Shown in pieces: positions 13,198 through 18,069 of a stretch of DNA of 18,069 nucleotides. Every line of letters starts with the position of its first letter. Position 1 is the first letter of the stretch. This stretch comes from CAYZAW01 sp964476505. GTDB lineage: Bacteria > Bacillota > Clostridia > Christensenellales > CAG-138. The translations under genes and the position numbers were made by a program. The notes beneath the pieces were generated by a model that had not been told where the DNA came from, did not search any database, and saw nothing but the letters and a program-made list of their open reading frames with translations. Location of the stretch: NCBI GenBank assembly GCA_964476505.1, contig CAYZAW010000043.1, positions 1-18,069 on the forward strand, written 5' to 3'.

Positions 13198-14799
13198 ATG
13201 AAGGACATACAGCAATACACGGAAGCGATCAAAAACGGTAAAACGTATCTTGGAATAGAGCTTGGCTCCACAAGAATCAAGGCGGTACTCATTGATGAAG
13301 CCCATCAGCCCATCGCCTCCGGCGGGCACAGCTGGGAAAACCGTTTGGAAAACGGCGTTTGGACATATTCGTTAGAGGACATCCACACGGGCATTCGCAA
13401 CTGCTACGCGGCGCTGAATAAAGACGTACAGGAGCGTTACGGCATTCCCCTTGAAACGCTTGGCGGCATGGGCGTTTCCGGCATGATGCACGGCTATATG
13501 CCCTTTGACAACGCGGGCGCTCTATTAACGCCCTTCCGCACATGGCGCAACACCATCACGGAGGAGGCCTGCGGGGTGTTGAGCCCGCTTTTTGGCTTTA
13601 ACATTCCCCAGCGCTGGAGCATTGCGCACCTGTATCAGGCGATATTAAACGGCGAGGCGCACGTTCCCGCCATCACCCGGCTGACCACGCTGGCGGGCTA
13701 TATCCACTGGCAGCTGACGGGTGAATTCGTGCTGGGCGTTGGCGAGGCCTCCGGCATGTTCCCCATCGACAGCAGCACTTGCGATTTTGACGCGGCTATG
13801 GTTTCGCAATTCAACGAGCTGATCCAGCCCAAGGGCTATCATTGGACGCTGAACGATATCCTTCCCAAGGTGCTTTCCGCAGGCGAGGCGGCAGGTACGC
13901 TTACCGCAGCCGGCGCGGCATTTTTAGACCCCACCGGCGTTTTGCAGCCGGGTATTCCCCTTTGCCCCCCCGAGGGCGATGCGGGCACCGGCATGACCGC
14001 CACCAACAGCGTACTGCCCCGTACGGGCAATGTGAGCGCGGGCACCAGCGTGTTTGCCATGGCGGTGCTGGAGCGGCCGTTAAGCCGCCTGTATCCCGAG
14101 ATCGATATGGTCACCACCCCTGCGGGCGATCCCGTGGCGATGGTGCACTGCAACAATTGCTCCAGCGATCTGGACGCGTGGGTATCCCTATTGCGGGAGG
14201 CTGCCGGCGCATTTGGCGCACAGCCGGACATGAACACGCTGTACAATACCCTGTATCGCAAAGCCTTGGAGGCGGATGCGGACTGCGGCGGGCTGTTGGC
14301 CTATAACTATCTGTCCGGGGAGCATGTAACCGGCTTTAACGAGGGCAGACCGCTGTTCGTTCGCCAGCCGGACAGCCGGATGACACTTGCCAACTTTATG
14401 CGCACCCATTTATACGCCGCGCTTGGCGCGCTTTGCTCCGGCATGGAGATTCTGTTAAAGCAGGAGCAGGTAGAGCTGGATTCCATCACAGGCCACGGCG
14501 GCTTCTTTAAGGTGGAGGGCGTTGGCCAGCGAATTTTAGCGGCAGCCCTGCGCACGCCCGTTACCGTTATGGAAACCGCGGGAGAAGGCGGCCCGTGGGG
14601 CATGGCGATCCTTGCTGCCTATCAGCAGCAAAAGCAGCCGGGCGAGACCCTTGCAGCCTACATCCGCCAGCATGTGTTCGCCACGGCAAAAAGCAGCACC
14701 TTGCAGCCGGACGAAAAGGATGCACAAAGCTACGCGGCCTTTATGGAGCAATATAAAAAGGGCCTGCCCGTGGAGCGGGCGGCTGTGGAAGCGTTGTAA
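13198..14799 (+). CDS. FGGY-family carbohydrate kinase, possibly L-ribulokinase-like
   Basis: A 533-residue cytoplasmic sugar kinase of the FGGY/xylulokinase superfamily, which phosphorylates a sugar or polyol with ATP. Seen: phosphate-1 loop YLGIELGSTRIKAV (residues 17-30), substrate-side GVSGMMHGYMPFD (92-104), catalytic aspartate in PPEGDAGTGM (D261), phosphate-2 loop TGNVSAGTSVF (about 276-286), and a C-terminal adenosine-binding region with GHGGFF and AGEGGPWGMAILAAY. The SRIKAV-type N-terminus and the long C-terminal lobe recall the roughly 530-residue kinases that accompany arabinose genes in Bacteroides and Clostridia. Those are thought to act on L-ribulose, but no arabinose gene is nearby, so the substrate is uncertain. 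AGGAGGGG lies 5 bases before the ATG. The gene has its own promoter and terminator and appears monocistronic. Confidence 0.9.
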   Translation: MKDIQQYTEAIKNGKTYLGIELGSTRIKAVLIDEAHQPIASGGHSWENRLENGVWTYSLEDIHTGIRNCYAALNKDVQERYGIPLETLGGMGVSGMMHGYMPFDNAGALLTPFRTWRNTITEEACGVLSPLFGFNIPQRWSIAHLYQAILNGEAHVPAITRLTTLAGYIHWQLTGEFVLGVGEASGMFPIDSSTCDFDAAMVSQFNELIQPKGYHWTLNDILPKVLSAGEAAGTLTAAGAAFLDPTGVLQPGIPLCPPEGDAGTGMTATNSVLPRTGNVSAGTSVFAMAVLERPLSRLYPEIDMVTTPAGDPVAMVHCNNCSSDLDAWVSLLREAAGAFGAQPDMNTLYNTLYRKALEADADCGGLLAYNYLSGEHVTGFNEGRPLFVRQPDSRMTLANFMRTHLYAALGALCSGMEILLKQEQVELDSITGHGGFFKVEGVGQRILAAALRTPVTVMETAGEGGPWGMAILAAYQQQKQPGETLAAYIRQHVFATAKSSTLQPDEKDAQSYAAFMEQYKKGLPVERAAVEAL

Positions 14800-14826
14800 T
14801 CGAGGTTCAAGCAACACTGGCATAAG

Positions 14827-14851
14827 AAAAGGCACCTTAGGGGTGCCTTTT
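14827..14851 (+). terminator. Terminator of the FGGY kinase
   Basis: The stem AAAAGGCACC/GGTGCCTTTT with a TTAGG loop lies 28 bases after the stop. It is nearly symmetric, so it could also stop leftward transcription coming from the recombinase and GNAT remnants. Confidence 0.88.
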
Positions 14852-14855
14852 CTTG

Positions 14856-15095
14856 TGGCGGGCTGGACATGCTGGTATCCGAACAGTGGTCGGACGAAGG
14901 GCTATGTTCGTCAAAGGCTTCCATTACCTCGGGGAGTCGAAGGGTGATCGCCCCCTTCCTGCCGTTGAAGATCAGAACGATCTTATCGTCAAACAGGAAT
15001 ATCGCATTAACAAAGGTATCGAACAATTCCCGACGGAATTCCGGTTTGCTGATGTCTCCACCTTGAAAGTGCTTTAAGAATGTGAGCGTATTCGC
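14856..15095 (-). pseudogene. C-terminal remnant of a serine site-specific recombinase
   Basis: Reading leftward from 15095 the frame gives TFLKHFQGGD, then FRRELFDTFVNAIFLFDDKI, VLIFN and a Ser/Pro-rich end (DHCSDTSMSSPP). I recognise this as the extreme C-terminus of large serine recombinases from Clostridia mobile elements, which typically end in ..DTFVNAVYLYDDKIVLTFN.. plus a Ser/Gly/Pro tail. About 80 of some 500 residues remain. The resolvase catalytic domain and zinc ribbon are absent, so it cannot be active. The frame has no stop until 14730, inside the 3' end of the sugar kinase on the other strand. It is joined in frame to the GNAT remnant on its right without a start codon, so it is a scar of a rearranged mobile element. 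Confidence 0.72.
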
Positions 15096-15439
15096 AATAG
15101 ATACGTGGGTTGTGATGAGTTTCCCCTTTACATAACATTCCGGTTCATTGCAAATTGCATCTGCAATTCCTTTTGCTGATAATCCTTATGGACAAACAAC
15201 CTATCTAAATAACCGGTTTCGTCTATATCTCCAAAACCGACAATCTCATCATTATCCATAGCAATAACCTTTTTGTGCTTCAAAAAAGAGCTATCCCACT
15301 CATGCAAATCCACTTTTCTGGATACCCAGACATTTAACTGTTCTTCTGGATAATCCTTTGCGTTCACACTATGAACGGTTTGATAAAACAGTTCTGCCAA
15401 CTGCCCACAGTCAGCAGATTCATATTCTCGAAGCCATAT
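15096..15439 (-). pseudogene. Broken GNAT-family N-acetyltransferase
   Basis: Reading leftward, LREYESADCGQLAELFYQTV, then NAKDY..EQLNVW and later IVGFGDIDETGYLDRLFVHK. This is a GNAT acetyltransferase of a common Firmicute type (small-molecule or protein N-acetylation with acetyl-CoA). The acetyl-CoA loop should read KDYQxKGIA, but the frame gives KDYQQKELQM and soon stops at 15128. Adding one A in the run at 15171-15174 restores KGIADAICNE..GKLITTHVSI, so a single-base deletion in a homopolymer has shifted the frame. Family homology then ends abruptly at 15096, where AKPFFEKRGY-like sequence is expected, and recombinase sequence begins. At the 5' end there is no ATG in frame after an upstream TGA; only TTG at 15400 could start it. 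It is therefore truncated at the 3' end, frameshifted, and doubtful at the start. Confidence 0.75.
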
Positions 15440-15506
15440 ATCCCATCCTCACAAATCCCGATTTCTCTACTTATTCATCTCCACGTCAAAAGGGAGATCA
15501 ACGCGC
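15440..15506. other. Short spacer between pepE and the GNAT remnant
   Basis: AT-rich, and no terminator or promoter is recognised on either strand. The GNAT remnant could be read through from pepE. Confidence 0.4.
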
Positions 15507-16121
15507 CTACATGCTTAAAACCCTGGCATTTTCGCCCTCGACAAATATGGCTTGTCTGTCCCTGATGCACATTAGCTCTAAACTGTCAGCATAAGCGGTG
15601 ACGATATTCTCCGCCGCTTTTCCCATTTCCCAATTACCGATATGAGGAACAACGTAAAAATCGACCAAATGCAATCCGCTGTAATCGCGCAAGTCGGGCG
15701 CTTTTTCTTTGTGATCCATTATGGCGGAATAAGTGATATCCGGAGCTACAACAATAGCTCCGGCTGATTCGCCGATATAGAGTTTCCCTTTATTAACTTC
15801 ATCGATCAATGCCCGGTCAGCGCCGCTCTTTTTCAATTCCTGTAATAAGAAAAACGTATTCCCGCCGCTAACATAGATAATGTCGTTCTTTCGCAAAGTG
15901 TTGGCGATCGTCTCCGGGGATGACGTTGATACATCCAATTCATCGACGACCATGCCGAGCTTTCTTAGGCTCAACTTGCCAATACTTACAAAAAAGCCCA
16001 GATTTTCCACTTTGCTTGCCGTGGGTATATACGTTACTGTCTTATTCTTCAGGTTTGGCTCCACTGTTGGCAATAACCTGGCCACGTTTTGAAACATAGA
16101 AACTAACAACATTTTTTTCAT
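15507..16121 (-). CDS. pepE: Peptidase E-like (family S51) dipeptidase
   Basis: A 204-residue cytoplasmic serine peptidase of the class-I glutamine-amidotransferase-like fold. Members such as E. coli PepE cleave dipeptides with N-terminal aspartate. Seen: the nucleophile elbow YIGESAGAIVVAPD (Ser119), a preceding IIYVSGGNTFFLL strand-turn typical of the family, and VVPHIGNWE with a likely catalytic His160. The length matches the shorter Firmicute members (E. coli PepE has 229). The start at 16121 is preceded by GGAGCG, 8 bases upstream. It is the only intact gene in the AT-richer scarred segment. It diverges from the GyrI-like fragment across the 32-bp inverted repeat at 16143-16213, which is probably its control region. 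Substrate specificity beyond family level is not certain. Confidence 0.85.
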   Translation of the reverse strand: MKKMLLVSMFQNVARLLPTVEPNLKNKTVTYIPTASKVENLGFFVSIGKLSLRKLGMVVDELDVSTSSPETIANTLRKNDIIYVSGGNTFFLLQELKKSGADRALIDEVNKGKLYIGESAGAIVVAPDITYSAIMDHKEKAPDLRDYSGLHLVDFYVVPHIGNWEMGKAAENIVTAYADSLELMCIRDRQAIFVEGENARVLSM

Positions 16122-16142
16122 AGCGGTCGCTCCGTCAAATTC

Positions 16143-16213
16143 CGATTTATCTATCAGTTAGTATACCATGCAAACTACCGTTTTGCATGGTATACTAACT
16201 GACAGATAAATCG
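16143..16213. repeat. 32-bp near-perfect inverted repeat in the divergent pepE/GyrI-like promoter region
   Basis: The left arm 16143-16174 and right arm 16182-16213 match at 31 of 32 positions around a 7-base centre (CTACCGT). Both arms carry TATACT reading outwards (minus strand 16165-16160, plus strand 16191-16196), which would serve as -10 elements for pepE and the GyrI-like gene. The corresponding -35 regions are poor (ATGCAA), as for a promoter needing an activator or controlled by a dimeric repressor bound to the ATGCAAA...TTTTGCAT core. It could instead be the fused ends of a mobile element. It is the longest palindrome in the window. Confidence 0.85.
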
Positions 16214-16323
16214 TGGCTTATTGAGCAGATCGGAACAGAGATTAAGAGTATTTGGCTTCGGAACATCAGCTGATGGCAGTATTATTCAGATTAGAACTAT
16301 ATGATTTAACAAGGAGGTCTTTT

Positions 16324-16532
16324 ATGAAAATTCAAAAGGTTACAAAGGAATCCTTTGACGTAATCGGAAAAGAGGGATCGACATTAGATGGCAATGGTTT
16401 CATTCAACGATTATGGGAAGAAGCTACTTCCGATTTTGATCAGATTCAACATTTGGCAAAGAAAGATGCCGATGGGAATATAACAGGTATGTGGGGTGCA
16501 ATGTCAGATATGACTCATTCATTTAAGCCATG
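16324..16532 (+). pseudogene. GyrI-like/AraC-effector-binding domain protein, 3'-truncated
   Basis: AAGGAGG lies 6 bases before an ATG that opens MKIQKVTKESFDVIGKEGST, continuing with GFIQRLWEEATSDFDQIQ and GNITGMWGAMSDMTHSFKP. I recognise this as the N-terminal half of the GyrI-like small-molecule-binding domain (SRPBCC-like, also the effector domain of AraC/BltR regulators) in its stand-alone Firmicute form, usually about 150 residues. Homology stops after SFKP at about 16529, where GC-rich sequence of a different gene begins. The frame then adds 11 unrelated residues and stops at 16566. Promoter and ribosome-binding site look intact, so a short, probably unfolded product may still be made. 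Its likely original role was to sense or bind a hydrophobic effector. Confidence 0.72.
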
Positions 16533-16838
16533 CCCAGCTCCCACGCGGCTATGTTGTGCGCATTGACGACCTCTGTCATCCTCCACTACGGAACAGCCTC
16601 GCCGCTGTTTGCCATCTGCGTGGTTCAAACGGCAGTGGTGATCTACGATGCGCGGGGCGTCCGACTGGAAACCGGCAAGCAGGCACGGGTGCTCACCGCC
16701 ATTATGGATTCCCTCAAGGCGGGGGGCAGCGCCTCAGCCATCCCGGAGGAGAACCTAAAGGAATTCATCGGTCACACGCCCTTTCAGGTGCTGATAGGTG
16801 CCATTCTTGGAGTAGCCGTAGCGCTTATTATCGGCTAA
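16530..16838 (+). pseudogene. YuiD/DUF212-type divergent PAP2 membrane protein, 5'-truncated
   Basis: The frame begins MPSSHAAMLCALTTSVILHY and continues with SPLFAICVVQTAVVIYDARG, VRLETGKQARVL and FIGHTPFQVLIGAILGVAVAL before TAA. This is the C-terminal two thirds of the divergent PAP2 (acid-phosphatase-related) membrane family. Full members of about 150 residues have an N-terminal membrane segment and a GS-rich stretch leading into GGMPSSH, and those are missing. A stop codon (16524-16526) sits two codons before the Met, and no ribosome-binding site precedes it, so initiation here is doubtful. The break coincides with the end of the GyrI-like fragment, marking one recombination junction. 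The enzymatic activity of this family is not established. Confidence 0.75.
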
Positions 16839-16867
16839 GCGCAAGCGCAGTCACAAAGGAGAGGACT

Positions 16868-17569
16868 ATGCCCAGATATGTGAGACTATTCGGATTGATC
16901 GGCATTTCTGCCGTGTTCATCACAATCATAAGCGATGTAATTCTACTTGGGACACCTACCAGCGCGTATACATATTTTACGCATCCGACAGAATGCATGG
17001 CGACCATCCCGCCTTGGCGGATAATGACGGGCGTGTTGGTCGGCGTATGTATGCTGCCCTTTCAACTGGCGGGATTAGCGCCGGTATACTACGGAATGCA
17101 GCCGGCAGGAAAGAAGCTACAGCTGTTGGCGCTCCTCCCCGCCGCCCACGCATTGATGATGGGGATCGCCTTTCATACGGCACACGCGTTCATTGCGGAG
17201 GGGTGGCGGCTTTCCTATGGCTTTTCCCCCGCTAACGCCACAATCGACGCGATGGTGAAGGGCTTTGACCTGTACTGGGTTCTGCTTCTTGTGTTCATGC
17301 TGGCGGAAATGCTACTGTGCTCCGGCGTTCTGGCGATATCCGTTTGGAAGGGCAGAACGCGCTTTCCCAAATGGGTAGCCGTATGCAATCCGCTCTTGGT
17401 GTTAGGCGTCGTGTTCCTTGTTCTGCTCGTTCTGCCCGCGCCCGTGGGCGGATATATCGCGCCAACGATCATGAACACTACGAGCCTTACCTATATGGCG
17501 CTTTCTTTGCGGCTCGTAGATCGGGACGGCGCAGCGGCGTTATCAGATGGGGGAACGGTATTCGGATGA
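16868..17569 (+). CDS. Multi-pass membrane protein, DUF6796-like
   Basis: A 233-residue hydrophobic protein of unknown function. AAAGGAG stands 6 bases before the ATG at 16868, which fixes the start; the same frame is open further left, but that part is antisense-like filler across the DUF212 fragment. About six membrane segments can be seen: residues 6-26, 48-70, 79-97, a segment around 130-150, 160-180 and 185-215. A characteristic short loop reads PPWR, followed by PAGKK after the second pair, and there is a histidine-bearing FHTAHAF. The overall pattern resembles the DUF6796 family of Clostridia, but I cannot confirm this without a profile search. The stop overlaps the next start as ATGA, so the two genes are translationally coupled. 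The upstream DUF212 remnant is 29 bases away and may share the transcript. Confidence 0.75.
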   Translation: MPRYVRLFGLIGISAVFITIISDVILLGTPTSAYTYFTHPTECMATIPPWRIMTGVLVGVCMLPFQLAGLAPVYYGMQPAGKKLQLLALLPAAHALMMGIAFHTAHAFIAEGWRLSYGFSPANATIDAMVKGFDLYWVLLLVFMLAEMLLCSGVLAISVWKGRTRFPKWVAVCNPLLVLGVVFLVLLVLPAPVGGYIAPTIMNTTSLTYMALSLRLVDRDGAAALSDGGTVFG

Positions 17570-18069
17570 GCATTAAGCTAAGCAATCTGTTGGATATCGA
17601 AAAATACCTTTTGAGCGAGCTGGTGTATTTCAGCCCGCCAGGCAAGCTGCGCTTTGCTATAACGAGGGAGACGCCCATGCCCCTTGGCGAGTTCATCGAC
17701 TATATCGACAGTTGCATGTTCTCGGGACATATTATCCTGACGGATACATCCACGCTGCCCGCCTACCTGTCTGCCATCAAACGTAGATTTCTCGAACTGT
17801 ACGAAAAAAGCGAGAATCTCAAGGATGTAATGATCACGGGGTATATCAACGACAACTACGGAAAATACGGAAACACGAAGAACCGCTGGAAGACTAGTCT
17901 GGTGGCCATGTCGTTTCAAGACGGTGATGGGAACGGGATCGTCAGCGTGAGTGGCTGCGAGAATTTCAGCTTATCGAGATTGCTGCTCGACTGGGGCGGC
18001 TGTGTGCCTGCTTTTGCGGGTGCGGTCACAGTCCACCACAAGCGAGCGCTTCGCTTTTTTGACGAACAG
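17566..18069 (+). CDS. Hypothetical protein, N-terminal 168 codons (runs off the window)
   Basis: An open frame from ATG 17566 to the window edge, with no stop in 168 codons and codon use like its upstream neighbour. The start is the A of the ATGA that ends the membrane-protein gene, a classic coupled start. The protein opens MSIKLSNLLDIEKYLLSELV and later reads VMITGYINDNYGKYGNTKNR and LVAMSFQDGDGNGIVSVSGC. It has no signal peptide or membrane segment. The order of elements (a helical NLLDxxxYLLSEL start, a basic helix, then GYIND and a strand ending in a VSVSG-type turn) faintly recalls Mbeg1-like/DUF2974 alpha/beta-hydrolase proteins, but this is weak and I would not name it. Its coupling to a membrane protein suggests a joint role at the envelope. 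Confidence 0.7.
   Translation, partial: MSIKLSNLLDIEKYLLSELVYFSPPGKLRFAITRETPMPLGEFIDYIDSCMFSGHIILTDTSTLPAYLSAIKRRFLELYEKSENLKDVMITGYINDNYGKYGNTKNRWKTSLVAMSFQDGDGNGIVSVSGCENFSLSRLLLDWGGCVPAFAGAVTVHHKRALRFFDEQ

Noticed and set aside
16556..16867. Long N-terminal extension of the membrane protein
   Set aside because: The extension is the DUF212 fragment read in another frame. A clear AAAGGAG and ATG at 16868 mark the true start.
17578..17919. 113-codon minus-strand frame near the right edge
   Set aside because: It is antisense to the open coupled frame beginning at 17566, which has better context and continues to the edge.

Overview
The window looks like a piece of chromosome from a fairly GC-rich anaerobic member of the Bacillota, most likely a Clostridia lineage. 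The grounds are a pyruvate:ferredoxin oxidoreductase gene, purine-rich Shine-Dalgarno sequences before almost every start, a GNAT fragment and a YuiD-type fragment of Firmicute character, and tRNA genes with encoded CCA. Placement below class level is my inference and cannot be settled from this sequence alone.

Layout. 1-326 (+): the 3' end of nifJ and its terminator. 370-665: an untranslated stretch crowded with hairpins. 665-1384 (-): a sirtuin deacylase (cobB). 1599-1840 (+): a tRNA-Thr(CGU)/tRNA-Pro(CGG) operon with a near-consensus promoter and a terminator. 1841-2534: a tandem array of about 150-bp units, each starting with the last 17-18 nt of the tRNA-Pro gene. A 100-N assembly gap lies inside the array. 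2535-7448 (-): a 1637-residue response-regulator/c-di-GMP phosphodiesterase with a long PAS/GAF tail. 7661-11565 (-): the sbcD-sbcC nuclease operon. 11773-12945 (+): a membrane diguanylate cyclase. 13198-14799 (+): an FGGY sugar kinase resembling L-ribulokinase-like proteins. About 14856-16530: a visibly AT-richer, scarred segment holding a serine-recombinase tail, a frameshifted GNAT fragment, an intact peptidase E and a 5' fragment of a GyrI-like effector-binding gene. A 32-bp near-perfect inverted repeat lies between the last two. 16530-18069 (+): a 5'-truncated YuiD-type (divergent PAP2) gene, a multi-pass membrane protein, and an overlapping ORF that runs off the window.

How the parts relate. 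A c-di-GMP synthase (GGDEF) and a c-di-GMP hydrolase (EAL) flank the sbcDC operon, so the middle of the window carries both sides of that second messenger plus a DNA-end-processing nuclease. The two signalling genes are on opposite strands and not co-transcribed, so a functional link is only a possibility. The most unusual structure is the tRNA-Pro 3'-end array. It closely parallels the arrangement I recall downstream of E. coli tyrT (rtT repeats), but in an unrelated tRNA and organism. The right-hand segment reads as a recombination scar, with the remains of mobile DNA between ordinary GC-rich chromosomal genes.
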